Counted from the first letter of the stretch, positions 22,682 through 33,707 are shown. The stretch is 64,000 nt of DNA from Ursus arctos (GCF_023065955.2 NW_026622808.1:44032475-44096474), one strand, 5' to 3'. Translations and numbers: made by a program. The notes: generated by a model from the letters alone, not told the origin.

Positions 22682-22883
22682 CAGGGTTTCCCAGTCTTGG
22701 CACCAATAACATTTTGGAATGGACAGTTCTTTTTGGTAGGGCCTGACTTGTTCACTATAGGGTGTTTAGCAGCATATCTGGCTTCTACCCGATAGAGGCC
22801 ATTGGTCCCCTTCCCCCATTATGATAACCAAAAATGTCTCTAGACATTGGCAAATGTCTGCTGGGGGCAGAACTGAGAACCAA
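22682..22883 (-). mobile_element. MER5A hAT-Charlie DNA transposon
   Basis: 'agggtgtttagcagcatatc', 'ataaccaaaaatgtctctag' and 'acattggcaaatgtctgctg' are MER5A on the reverse strand, with degenerate inverted ends at both sides. Confidence 0.8.
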
Positions 22884-22884
22884 T

Positions 22885-22990
22885 GAGAACTGAGTTTTGT
22901 GGCCTTCAGTTCCTCATGTATAAAATGGGTACACACATCAGTCTCTACCTAATAGCATTGCCGTGGTTAGTGAATTGACCAAATGATCAG
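22885..22990 (+). repeat. MIR SINE fragment
   Basis: 'cagttcctcatgtataaaat' and 'acctaatagcattgccgtgg' match the middle of MIR. Confidence 0.55.
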
Positions 22991-23020
22991 AAAGCAAGAG
23001 ATCTTTCTATTCTTCTTATT

Positions 23021-23241
23021 CAGATTATCTAATATTGTTTTTAGAGATTTTAATTTAGCTGAGGGGGGAGAGAGAGAAGATAAGTGGGGGGGGAGCGGCA
23101 GAGGGAGAGGGAGAAGCAGACTCCCCACTAACAGGGAGCCCAACACGGGGCTTGATCCCAGGACCCCAAGACCATGACCTGAGCCAAAGGCAGATGCTTA
23201 ACTGACTGAGCCGCCCAGGTGCCCCCAGATCATCTAATATT
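23021..23241 (-). mobile_element. Can-SINE, older copy with 16-bp TSD
   Basis: Reverse-strand SINE, head 'gccgcccaggtgccccc'. The TSD CAGATTATCTAATATT (23021-23036) pairs with CAGATCATCTAATATT (23226-23241), one mismatch. The A/T tail is eroded ('agattttaatttag'), so this copy is older than those at 7.1 or 41.2 kb. Confidence 0.93.
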
Positions 23242-24589
23242 TATGTTGTGCCTACTATGTGCCCTCCAAACAGGAAGGTGGAGGCAGATTTGGGCCTAAC
23301 TTCTAGGCCCTGCCTCCCACATCTATGCTCTGTTTTCTCAACTAGCTGCAACTCTTCTGGGCCTTCCACCCAGCCAAGTCTTATTTTGTTCTTGGTCTCA
23401 ACATCTGTAAACATCTTTCTCTAGTCTGTTACTATCTCTTGTCATCTAAGTTGTAAGGAAGCTTTCAGGTTTGAAAAGGTTTTTCTCAGGCTGACCTTTT
23501 AGAACTTGCCATGCTCAGAGGCGCCATGTCATCTTGCTCTCCTGTCTCATGATCAACCCAACAAAGTCTATCAGTCCCTGATGTCTGTCATCAGAAGGAA
23601 CTGGGGATACTGGAACTCACTGTTCCCAAAGTGTCCATGGTAACAGTGAGACATGGTATAGAAAGAGAGGAAGAAGAGAAATTGAGTTGACACTGTTAGC
23701 AATTTTCTCTAAATGAGCCCCAGAATATTATTCTTATTCCAGAATGTGAATGACAGTGTGACAAATAAATATTTTTTTTTTACTCTTTTTGTTTCTAGGC
23801 TATGATTTGATAGCTTTCAAGAGTTTCAGTGATATTTATTTATAGAAAAATTTCCTAGTTCTAACAATGAAAACTTCTTGAATAAGGAATGGTTGATGTT
23901 TGATTTTGTCCGAGCAGTATTTTCTCTAAGCAAAACAGTGCAATTATTTTTTCCATGTTGCACCTTAACTGCAAAAAGAAAAAAAAAAAAAAAAGGTATT
24001 CCTCCATTACATTTTTTTTTCTTTTTTACCTTAGGTGACTTATAAATACTTTCTCTATAATAGGAAATGGGAATCTAAAGAGACTGTGTACAATGAACTT
24101 TAAAATCATAATGTAAACATAATTAGGAGATAACACCAAGAGAATAGAATGCCATCTTGAGATAATGACCTCCAACTGCTGTAAAAAGTGTGGAAGGAGA
24201 AGAAAACCAATGCCCAGAAATACAGATTGGGTGTCAGCCAAGACCTTCACTTGAATGTCAGTGCCCTAGGACTCCCTGAGTGATAACTAAATCACTGTTT
24301 TGTAAAATATAGTCAATTCTCCATCATTCTCAAGAAGGGGGTTGTAGACCATAAAACAAAACACAACATATTAATTTGTATTTGGATGATGTATTTGTAT
24401 AATCCTTTGGACACGAGTGTGCTTGACATTATAGAATCTCCTTCTGCCAAGTCATCAAAATTTATCAGACCCTTGTTCTAATCTTTCAAAGCCTAAGGTT
24501 TGGCTTCTGGTTGTAAATCAATTCATGCAAATGTGCTAATAGCTTCTCAGGTCATCTTTCCCAGAAGATACATTTCCCTTTTAATAACT
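23242..24589. other. No gene recognised
   Basis: Mixed sequence with T- and A-homopolymers near 23771 and 23977. No named repeat, coding region or RNA gene supported. Confidence 0.35.
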
Positions 24590-26560
24590 GGAAAAGCTTC
24601 TAGGAAGAAGAAGCTCCTAAGGCGGGCAGGATGGGTAAGATTTCAAAGAGCGGCAATGGGAGATGAAATGAGATGCCACTCCACATTGGAGCAAACAGCA
24701 TAAGGAAAGCACAGTGGTAGGAAAGCTTACAGCAAGTTTAGAAGGATGACAAGTAGGTCGGTTTGACCAGAAGGCAAAACCAGTAGAGAAGAATAACAAA
24801 TATTTTAGTTATGAAGAGTACTGATTCTTCTTTAGACTAGAGCCCCAAACATGTACTTCATTTGCAAGTTTAGAGTGAAGATGGGCTTTGATTGTCCTGT
24901 GCAATATATTTTTTAGTACTGAGTTTTAGCATCTCCTAAAAGTCTGAAAGATCTGTCAACAACAGGCCTATGATCCTGCTGGAGCTGGAGCCAATTAGCA
25001 GCTATCCTCACTAGGGAGGTGTTCATTCTCCAGTTGGCCACAATCCCCACTACTCCCTATTTGACTTCACAATGCACCGAGGTAAAAAGGAAGTTGTAAT
25101 TTATTGTCGCATTTTTCTTGTGCTAGAGAATCATAATCTCCAATAAGATGCAAGGTTGTATTGCTCTTATACTAGGTTGTATTTGTTCTCATACTGAGAG
25201 TCATAAACAATAAAGTTGAATTTTCTTCCACCAAACTCACTTCACTCATTTCCACTGACTGTCAGCACTTGAGATGATGACCCCTGCTTTAAATAAGGGA
25301 AGAATTTAAAAGATTTTTGGGGTGGGGAGTGACATGAGCAAAAGTATATCTTAGTTTGGGCATGAGAAACCACAGCAGATGAAAAAGAAGAAAGAGTGCT
25401 CAAAGACAAGAACGGAACTAGCAGCTGACTATAGTACTTGAGGCTCAAGAGCACAAGATCTGAACCAGGCTAAGAGCAAAAGCAGGGGATTGGGCAGGTA
25501 ACTGAGAGGCCGGGGTAAAAGGGATGACATTTTGCAGTTCTTATTTTAGCTTCCTAAATATATGACTGCAGAAATTAGAAATCTGGAAGAAGGAACTGGT
25601 GTGTTGAGGTGAATGATAAGCTCATTTTGGAGATGTTGAGGTAAGGATATGGGGCAGATTAGTTAGAAAAATGAGAATAAGGCATAATGGAGTGACTGAA
25701 GCAAAGGGAGTTGGGAATTGCCTGAATAGAAAGCAGCTGATATCACTGGAAGGAAGGTCTCCATGGCTGAGAGACTACAGAGAGAGACAAGTCCATATAA
25801 GAACCACAGAGAGAGCTACATTTACGAGTGTCTTAGTTCATTCCAGCTGTCATGAAAAGATACCATAAATTGGGAGGCTTATATACAATGGAAATTTATT
25901 TATCATAGTCATAGAGGTTGAAAAACTCAAGAGCAAGGATCTGGCAGATTCTGTCTGGTGAGGGTCTGCTTCCTAGTTCATAGATGACCATCTTCTCACT
26001 GTGTCCTCCCATGTCAGAAAGGACAAGGGAGCTCTCAGAGGTCTCTTTTATAAGGACACTAATCCCATTCATGAGGGCTCTACCTTCATACCTAATCCCA
26101 AAGGACCTGACTCCAAATATCATCACTGTGGGGACTGGGCTTCAGCAAATGAACTTTGGAGGAGGTGTGGCACAAACTTTCAGTCTATAGCAAGAGCGAT
26201 GAGGAAACCACCAAGGAGTCCGAGAGGGATCAACCAGAAAAAAGGAGGCAAATCAAAAGAGCAAGGCATTAGGAATGGCAGGAGGCAGGGAAGTTTGAGA
26301 TGGGAGGGTACGGCTATAGTGTCCATGCTGTTGCCTGAGGCAGAACCACTGAATTAAGAGGACTCTATGGAGGTGATGCCAGATACAGAGGGGAAAAGGA
26401 GAGAGCTGAAGAATAATGCATTTAATAATTTATCACATGAATTACATAAAGGCTTACACACCAGGGTTTCTGAGTATCAGAAGATAGGAAGTAAAGAGTA
26501 TAGAAACTAAAGGATCAGAAAGAGTTGTTTTAAATCATCCAGGTCATTTACTAGAACATG
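24590..26560 (+). repeat. Ancient mammalian repeat, long diverged copy
   Basis: Pieces such as 'gtggggagtgacatgagcaa', 'tcattttggagatgttgagg' and 'ggcaggaggcagggaagttt' occur in consensus order across about 2 kb. A MaLR LTR (25829-26192) interrupts it. The family name is not secure, and some of 24.75-25.3 kb may be unrelated sequence. Confidence 0.45.
25829..26192 (-). mobile_element. MLT1-type MaLR solo LTR
   Basis: A TG...CA-bounded 364-bp block on the reverse strand: 'tgtcttagttcattccagct', 'gaaatttatttatcatagtc', 'ctcactgtgtcctcccatgt', 'cttttataaggacactaatc', 'tcagtctatagca'. This is the reverse complement of an MLT1 LTR with no internal region attached. Confidence 0.85.
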
Positions 26561-27329
26561 TTTGTAGAGAGAGACCGGTCCTTCTCATGGTCATCAGTGA
26601 CACTCTGGAATCAGGCATGCATTCATCCATATTTTTAAAATGAGAAAACTGGTTAGGGGCTGTGCATGGATGTGTGGCTTTTGTTTTGTAAATCCACCCT
26701 CCCATTTTGACATCAACCACTTAAACTTCTCAAATCACTGTCACAGTTCAGCACGATACAGCATATAACACATAGGGTGGAAAGCTGCTGTTTCTTGCTT
26801 GTCTCCTTTTCTCTGGAAATGGTGCACTGCATTTCTTTTTGTGAACTACCACACCCTAATTTCATCTTGTTCTGGTGAAACAGCAGCCTCAAGCAAGGTA
26901 TGGCCTTCCCACCCACTGCCCCCATTCTCCTGCACAGGCTAAAACATGGGCATGAGACCCTCCAAGACAAGCAGACCTTCCCCCGAGAATCTTAAATGTA
27001 AGCAGAGTGCAAGGGCAGAATTAAGTTGGAGTTGCATCATTTGGATGGCAGCACCTTGAAGACACTGCCCAACTGCACCTGCTGCTGTTATCCTCAGAGT
27101 GGTTCTGTTCCTGGCCATTTAAGTTAGCTGGGATCAGTTTAAGTTGCTTGCTACCCAAGTATTCTCACTGCTAAATATCTGTTTAAGGAGACCCTATTGG
27201 TGAGTTTTACCAATGATATGATGATATAATGCTGTAGCTCAAGATGAGTGACCTGGAGATTTGCATGATTAACTATAAACATGGTTTAGAAACATACCAT
27301 TAACTGCCATCACAAATCCTCCTCCTCTT
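26561..27329. other. No gene or repeat recognised
   Basis: Unassigned sequence with no coding or structural signal noticed. Confidence 0.35.
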
Positions 27330-27430
27330 GCTCTGTGAGAGGAAGACCAGTGTCTGATCTTCATAGAGCACTAGTGCTTGGAACAGAGCCTGGTACACAG
27401 TAGGTGCTCATGCATGATAAGTGACTGCAT
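27330..27430 (+). repeat. L2 LINE 3' terminus
   Basis: 'ggaacagagcctggtacaca' followed by 'gtaggtgctcatgcatg' is the extreme 3' end of L2. Confidence 0.6.
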
Positions 27431-28140
27431 ACAACAGTAGACCCTCACTGCCATCATGGCAGCCATACAGAACTTCACATTTCACATACAGAACTTCACT
27501 GAGTCACTAAATAATTTCCAAGGCCACAGGAGATGTCAGTGCCTGACTTGGCAATAAAATGCAGCAGTTCCAGAGGCCATTTCTCATCTTCTCTGTATAA
27601 ATTAAAAAGAAGAACCTGAGCTGTTTCTCTGTTCACTGCAGCATTGTCGTGAGCCAACTGCTACCCACCATATTCTGCTCAGTACCTACCAAGCTCGCTG
27701 GGCTCTGGACCATAGGGCTGCAGGCTGTAAATCTAAATCTGTGGTTAGACAGGACCACTGCATGAGTCGGAGAGAAAGCAAGAGTGAGGGCGCGAGAGAG
27801 AGAGAGACAGAGAGAGAATCCCACCTGCCTTGTTATAGAATTTCTTAAATGTATATCTACCTGCATACAGAGTAAGACACACCTCAAAATGATTCTTCCA
27901 ATAGCAGCCAGTAATGCCATTTCCTCTCCTAGAAGTTGTTGGGTTAAGACAGTAAATGAATAGAAAGTGTGATCATTTCAACAATGTGGTCTTCTTTTTA
28001 AAAATATACTTATGTCTAGATGCACATGGATTTTTAAAAAAATTGTCATACAGCATCCATCATCTGAAATTCTTAACCTCACTGTCTTTATAAAACCTGC
28101 CAATACCATACCTTGTAGAATATGGATGATAGCATTTTAG
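27431..28140. other. No gene; short (GA)n
   Basis: A purine-rich (GA)n-like run lies at about 27793-27817. The rest is unassigned. Confidence 0.4.
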
Positions 28141-28320
28141 ACTAGGCTGTCAAACTTGGTAAGTATCAGAATTACCTGAGAGTTTGAAAAGAAAGACATA
28201 TGCTTAGATCTCATCCCAAACCTCTGGATCAGAACTTCTAGGGGATGGGGCTCCACTTCCTGCATTTTTGTTCTACTTCCAAGAAAATTCTTACGCTCAA
28301 CAAAGTATAGGAACCAATAG
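28141..28320 (+). mobile_element. MER20-like hAT element
   Basis: 'gctgtcaaacttggtaagta', 'tcagaattacctgagagttt' and 'tctggatcagaacttctagg' follow the MER20 consensus order. Termini are degenerate. Confidence 0.6.
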
Positions 28321-28634
28321 GTAGAAAAGAACCATCTGATCCAGAGAAGACAAATACCCGGCACACTTCCTACCACATTTTTCTTCTGCATCCTAGCAGA
28401 CACCACTAATTCATCTCCACACTCTTTCCCATAGAGTCCCAAAATTGCACACCAAAGCTACCGTATGATCAGGGTTGGCTCAGAAGATAAACCTATTTCT
28501 TGGCTCAGGAGATAAAACCCGTATTTTGTTCCAGTCTTCTGAAAATGAGTTGGAACCAATAAGCCCACATCCTGTTAGCCTATTGCAAACATGGACCTGA
28601 TCCTGTAACTATATTCTATAAAGGATGTCATCAT
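28321..28634. other. No gene; imperfect short tandem duplication
   Basis: A 20-bp segment beginning TTGGCTCAGAAGATAAA recurs with two differences 25 bp downstream (28475 and 28500). Otherwise unassigned. Confidence 0.5.
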
Positions 28635-28968
28635 TCTTTTTTTTAAATTGAGGTTTAATTGACAAAATTGTGATAATCTGAAGTGCGCAACATGATGATG
28701 TGATATACACAAACACTGTGACAGGATTCTTACCATAGAGTTAATTAACACATTCATCACCTCACATGTTTACATTTGTCTTGCTTGTTTATTTGTTTTT
28801 TATGAGACCACTAAAGTTCTATTCTCTTAGGAAACTTCGACTATACAATACAATATTATCAAGTATAGTCACCATGTGATACACTGGATCCTTACTTGGG
28901 ACAGGGAGGTGGGGAAATAGGGAGAGGCTGGTAAAAGGGCACAAACTTCCAGTTATAAGATGAATAAG
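28635..28968 (-). mobile_element. L1 3' UTR with internal inversion
   Basis: 28635-28893 is reverse-strand L1 3' UTR: T-run, 'aattgaggtttaattgacaa', 'catcacctcacatgtttaca', 'tatagtcaccatgtgata'. 28896-28968 is forward-strand L1 3' UTR from just upstream in the element: 'gaggtggggaaataggg', 'cttccagttataagatga'. The two meet head to head, the usual product of twin priming. Confidence 0.7.
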
Positions 28969-29104
28969 GGTGCCACGCTTTTCAATTCCAATGGTCGCCA
29001 TCTTGTCCTGAGCCACCATGACTGCTTGCCAGGACAGTCTGTCAGCATTCTACCTGGTCTCACAGGTTTGAGTTTTGGCCCCGTACTACAGTCTCCACAC
29101 ACAG

Positions 29105-29218
29105 CTGCACGGAAGTCTTTTTCTTTTTAAATAACAAAATCTGTTGGTATTTTTTATTGGGAGTATACTGAATTTGTTAATCAATTTAGGGGGAGTTGAC
29201 ATCTTTATAATGTAAAGG
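29105..29218 (-). mobile_element. Old L1 ORF2 fragment
   Basis: 'tctgttggtattttttattg', 'aatttgttaatcaatttagg' and 'ttgacatctttataatg' are reverse-strand L1 ORF2 sequence. Coding potential is lost. Confidence 0.6.
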
Positions 29219-29219
29219 T

Positions 29220-29795
29220 GGGCATGTCATGCTCAGACTGGAACACATCAGTGTCTCTTCTCACTTGTTTCTAGAATAATCATGGCCTCTCCATAGATGG
29301 TCTGTTCTCTACTAACTTCTCTAATAGCATCTTGAGTCACACTCCCTCCTCGCTGAACTTTTTGTTTTTTTCACATTTCTGGAACATCAAGTGTTTCCCC
29401 ATCCCAGAGCCCTACACTTTCTCTTCTTTCTGTCAGGGTCCCTTTCTTTTTCCATGCCAGTTCCTCCATGTCCTTCAGGTCCCAGTTTAAATTCATGTCC
29501 TCAGAGAGGTCCTCCTGATCACTTTATCTAATGTACTGCTTGTTACCTCCCACCCCACTACTCTTCATCCCATCGATCTGTTCATTTCCCTTCTGGTCAT
29601 TCTGATAAGCCAGGATTATTTTGTATATTCACTTGTTTTAGTTTTTGACTGTTTGTTTCTCACTCCAGGTTGTAAGTTACACGCTATAAGGATAGGAACA
29701 GATCGGTTATTCTCATCAGTTGTAACCCCAGCACTTAGCAGCATGCTGGGCACAGAGCAGATTCTCAATACATATTTGATGAATAAATGAATGGG
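29220..29795 (+). mobile_element. L2 LINE 3' region
   Basis: A long L2 copy in order: 'gtccttcaggtcccagttta', 'tcagagaggtcctcctgatc', 'cccagcacttagcagcatgc', ending 'aatacatatttgatgaataa' plus 'atgaatgg'. The 3' end is intact; the 5' part is truncated and diverged. Confidence 0.85.
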
Positions 29796-30215
29796 GAAAT
29801 ATTCAAAATTCCATTTCCCTCCACTTCTATCACTAAGATGAGCTACCAACAGAATACCTGAATTTCTTCATTTGCCATTTTATAACCACATCTGCTAAAC
29901 TTATGTTCATCAGCTCTAACATGAAATGCATCTACATTTCATTCATGTTTCATGTGATAATTCATCAAAAGACAACCACAGGAGCACTGACAAGGTGGAC
30001 AAAAGGACATGTTCTGTCCATGTCAATCAGCCTCTTCGCCTGCCATCCATGTGCAAAGTAGCCATGGTGGCAGGGATAGATGCTGAGTGGCTAATCAGCC
30101 AATGGCAGAGACCAACATTGAGTCCTTAATATCACAGCATATCCTGGGAGGACCAGCCAGCCACCTGGTAGCAGGTTGACATTAGACCCCTTCCATCAAG
30201 GAGGGAACTGAAATT
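29796..30215. other. No gene; weak CTCF-like motif
   Basis: The only feature noted is GCCACCTGGTAG at 30160-30171, whose reverse complement resembles the CTCF core with one mismatch. Low confidence. Confidence 0.3.
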
Positions 30216-30466
30216 TGTCCTTACTCTATTTTTTAAAAGATTTTACTTATTTATTTGACAGAGAGAGAGAGAGAGCGCATGCGCATGCACAGGAGGGAGG
30301 GTGAAAACAAGCAGGGGGAGCAGCAGATAAGAGGGAGAGAAGCAGGCTCCCCGCTGAGCAGAGAGCCCAACATGGGGCTCAATCCCAGGACCCTGGGATC
30401 ATGACCTGAGCCAAAGGCAGACGCTTAACCGACTGAGCTACCCAGGTACCCCTGTCCTTACTCTAT
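30216..30466 (-). mobile_element. Can-SINE with GC-rich insertion and 14-bp TSD
   Basis: Reverse-strand SINE of about 223 bp, longer than its neighbours because of extra sequence after the (GA)n tract. TSD TGTCCTTACTCTAT is perfect at 30216-30229 and 30453-30466. Head 'gagctacccaggtacccc'. Confidence 0.95.
30275..30284. promoter_or_regulatory. NRF1-type palindrome inside a SINE
   Basis: GCGCATGCGC is an exact match to the NRF1 binding palindrome, followed by further alternating purine-pyrimidine bases. It contains two CpGs. Whether it is bound is unknown. Confidence 0.4.
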
Positions 30467-30479
30467 ATACACATATTGT

Positions 30480-31060
30480 GGATATGAATTTTCCTTCTCT
30501 GCCCATGTGATCCCATCAGCACCACCATCCGCAGGGTCCTGCAATGCCTGATCCACCATCAAGGTGTTCTGCCCAGCACTGCATCTGGTGGAGGAACTCA
30601 TTACAAAGCACAGGGAGTGGAGCAGTGGATTCCTGCCCATGGAATTAACACGTCTTACCATACCACTCTTACCCTCATATGGAAAGAACTGGTCTAACTT
30701 AAATTTGACATGGTTTCCTGCAGACTCAGTCACATTGCCAGTTAGCAGTAGGCACCTGAAAGGAATGGGGTTCTGTCTTATAGAATAGATGCTTTAAGTC
30801 AGAGAGTGATGTGTTGCTGTCTCCCTCAGCACCAGAGCTCATGGGTGCGGAAATCAAGGGTGACAATGGGACTGTCTCCTCCCACTGTTACTCTCCCACA
30901 GCCCGTTTCTTCTTGTCCTGGAACTTTGAGTTCTGCTAGTTTCCAAGTCTTGGTTTTTCACTCCCCTCATCATTTTACACCAGTTCGCTGGAGGTTAACT
31001 TTACAATTTAGTCTTTACCTAACAGAAAATGCAGATGGGACCGTGGTTGAATTTTACTAG
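30480..31060 (+). mobile_element. ERV-L pol relic (integrase region), broken
   Basis: The nucleotide sequence follows the order of the mammalian ERV-L/MaLR internal region over the end of pol ('gtgatcccatcagcaccacc', 'catggaattaacacgtctta', 'gggtgacaatgggactgtct'). The frame is broken repeatedly and no LTR adjoins it, so it is a fossil without coding capacity. Identification is by recall of the consensus. Confidence 0.5.
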
Positions 31061-31773
31061 GAATTAATAGAGCCCAGAGAAAGATATAATGACTGTGGGG
31101 ATTTTTCATCCCTTTGTTTTGGGGAGAGGGTGAGAATTTTTTTTTTTTTTTTGTATGAAGGTTCCTTATGTCTTGTGAGATGGAAACAGCATAGTTCTGT
31201 GATCTTATGAAAATCAATATCATAGCAGAGTGTTTTTAGATGCTCAATAGCCAAAGCGGTGAATCAGACTAATAATTGTCTATCAGCTCTAAACCCATTT
31301 TTCTATACTCTGCTGTGGACACTGGGGTTGGGAGTCTGCAAACCCTTTTTTCTGCTTTGCCAGCTGCTCCATAGATTCTGCCAGTAGCGGTAGGCTGCAG
31401 GGTGGAAGAGGGAGAAGGTACTTGCTTCCTTCTGTTTGCTACCTTTACTGTGAGTTGCACCCCAGCAAAACGTCTTCCTCCTGGCAGCAACAGTGCCTTC
31501 TCCCAGCAGCTGCTGAATCCAGTATGTAACATTTTCAGTGCAGAACCCATCTCTTTACCATACCTCCCTCAGGGAAACCAGCATCCCCTCCTCAGAGGTT
31601 TGGGCACCTCCGAGCTCTGACCTCAGAGACACCAGCATCAGTGCCCAGGACCCTCTAAGTTGCAGCTCTGCATAGCCCCCTCCCTTAAACTTCTAAATTT
31701 GCATAATTCCAACCCATTCTCTTTGCTCCTGTGACTCTAGGGGTGCCTGCAGTTGCTGTTTCTATGATATCTT
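31061..31773. other. Unidentified, probably an old repeat
   Basis: A T-run lies at 31137-31152. From about 31260, a pyrimidine-rich region ('tctgctgtggacactggggt', 'ctgacctcagagacaccagc') feels repeat-like and continues across the next SINE, but I cannot name it. Confidence 0.35.
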
Positions 31774-31987
31774 AAAGCTCTTTTTACTTTTTTAAAGATT
31801 TTATTTATTTATTTGAGAGAATGAGTGGGGGGGAGGGGCAGAAGGAGAGGAAGAAGCAGACTCTCCACTGAGCGTGGAGCTGACTCTGGGATGGATCCCA
31901 GGACCCTGAGATTATGACCTGAGCCAAAATCAGACACTTACCCAACCAAGCCACCCAGGTGTCCGTTACAAAGTCCTTTTTACTTTT
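31774..31987 (-). mobile_element. Can-SINE, older copy with 18-bp TSD
   Basis: Reverse-strand SINE, head 'aagccacccaggtgtcc'. Flanks AAAGCTCTTTTTACTTTT (31774-31791) and AAAGTCCTTTTTACTTTT (31970-31987) differ at two bases. Body divergence ('gggatggatcccagg') agrees with greater age. Confidence 0.92.
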
Positions 31988-32519
31988 GCAATTACTTACT
32001 AAGACTTAATAAATAGCTAGTAATCTTTTCTATTAGATCCTCTCTGTAGCTGGCCAGGTTTCTGTCTCCAGACTGGTCCTGACTAACACGGGCAGACAAA
32101 GAACAGTGGGTGCTGCCACAGCCTAGCAGAGCAGGTGTCAGCCTGGTATAAAGGGCAGGTGACAGCAAGAGGAGGGCCTCTTGGCAAAGGGCTCCAATTT
32201 CCTTATTGAACAGACAACCTGAAACAATATGGAGATGGGGTAAAAAGCCTATTAATAACAGTGAAGGTGTTCGGTGGCAGGAGACAGAAGACAGAGACAG
32301 AGAGGCAGCCACTTAGAGGCAGAATGGCCTGTATTCATGAGCACTGTGCTTGGGAGAGAGGGCCCCACCTCTGTCTTTGTGCAGGGATGCAGAAAGGTGT
32401 CCCCATCTATCATGAACATGGGGCTGACCAGAAAGGGCTCTGTGCATGTGAGGGTGTTCTGATGGATTACATTCTAAGAGCACCCCTCACTGATATCCTT
32501 GAATGTGAAAACTGACCTC
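31988..32519. other. No gene or named repeat recognised
   Basis: Unassigned. Open frames of up to 106 residues have no family resemblance. Confidence 0.35.
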
Positions 32520-32990
32520 CTATAATAATGCCTAACATATGTATAGTGCTTTCAAGCCTATAACCCATTTTTACAGATTATCTGATTTGAACCTTACAAA
32601 AACCTTGGGAGATATAGCAAGGCAGTCAAGCGCCTGGGCTTTGGAGATGCAAAGACTTAGACTGGAATTCTGGCTCAATCACTTCCTGGTTATGGGATCT
32701 TGGGCAAGTTACTTAAATGGTTTCATCCTTAGTTTCCTCTTCTTCAAAAACGGACCCTTACATCAACCACCTCGTAGGACTCTTCTAATAGGTAAGAGAG
32801 AGAAAGTACATTAAGCATTCAGCCTATTGTCTCATACAATAAATTTTCAAAATGCTTGCTATTACATCATGGATGAGAAAAGAGGGAGTTGAGAGGTGAA
32901 TTTACCCACTAAAGTCACTGAGCAGTGAATCCAGGCCCCACACTTGTCTTGGATTCAAGTTTCTTCATACTTTTTATCAGCTGAACAATT
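32520..32990 (-). repeat. MIR SINE split by another MIR
   Basis: Left piece (32520-32612): 'cccatttttacagattatct', 'gaaccttacaaaaaccttgg'. Right piece (about 32874-32990): 'aaagtcactgagcagtgaat'. Both are reverse-strand and flank a forward-strand MIR. Confidence 0.55.
32617..32873 (+). repeat. MIR SINE
   Basis: A good full-length copy: 'aaggcagtcaagcgcctggg', 'gaattctggctcaatcactt', 'gggatcttgggcaagttact', 'cataaattttcaaaatg'-like 3' end. Inserted in opposite orientation to the flanking MIR. Confidence 0.8.
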
Positions 32991-33119
32991 CTTCTAGAAG
33001 CCCCTTTGCAAGGGGCCCAGGCCCCTAGAGTACCCAGGTATGTCCTGTGCAGCAACATTTACACAGAGCTTCTGATATGTCAAATGCAGCAATGGGACCC
33101 CTTTTCCTAATAAATATCA

Positions 33120-33219
33120 GACAGTCCTAGCACTAACCTAGTGTGGGTGTGATTCATGGCTCATCTTTTCACCCTGCTGGGCCTCAGTTTCCTCCAGTTA
33201 GCATGGTCATCTCCTACAA
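33120..33219 (+). repeat. MIR SINE fragment
   Basis: 'ctgggcctcagtttcctcc' marks the MIR core 3' side; the rest is diverged. Confidence 0.5.
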
Positions 33220-33356
33220 CAGTGGTTCTTCTTAACTCTTACCACTTTGGCATCACCTAGGAAGGTTTTTTTTGTTTTTTAAATACTGATGTATGGGTTC
33301 TCAGCCCCAGGGATTCTGATTTAGTTGGACTGACCTGTGTCCTAGATATGGGTCAT
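33220..33356 (+). mobile_element. hAT-Charlie element, 3'-truncated
   Basis: Begins 'cagtggttcttcttaactc', then 'ggcatcacctaggaaggttt' and 'cagggattctgatttagttg'. Typical of MER3/MER20-group elements. The right terminus is missing. Confidence 0.6.
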
Positions 33357-33413
33357 TAAGAAAAAATCCTCGAGTCTACTGTAAAGCCAGGGTTGATTAA
33401 CATTATCTAGATA

Positions 33414-33600
33414 CAGGGTCGACAAATGTGGCCAATGGTCTGTTTTTATAAATAAAGTTTTATTGGAACACAGACACTCGTTCATTTACATATTGTCTAT
33501 GGCTGCATCACAGCAGAGCTGAGTTGCAATAGACACCATATGGCCCACATAGCCTAAAATGTTTATTAACTGACCTTTTATAAAGTTTTGCCAACCCCTT
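33414..33600 (-). mobile_element. hAT-type non-autonomous DNA transposon
   Basis: Ends 'cagggtcgacaaatgtggcc' and 'aaagttttgccaacccctt' are imperfect inverted repeats. The interior 'aataaagttttattggaaca' and 'catattgtctatggctgc' is a familiar mammalian hAT element whose subfamily name I cannot fix. Orientation is provisional. Confidence 0.7.
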
Positions 33601-33707
33601 ATTTTAAAGGTCTATATGAGCTCTATGGGTCTTCTATCTCTACCAGTCTATGGATCCATAATTCCTATATGATAAATGAGATAATGCAGTCAACCTAGAA
33701 AAGTGGA

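Noticed and set aside
30160..30171. Second CTCF-like site
   Set aside because: It has a mismatch at an informative position and no supporting context, so it is mentioned only inside a segment note.
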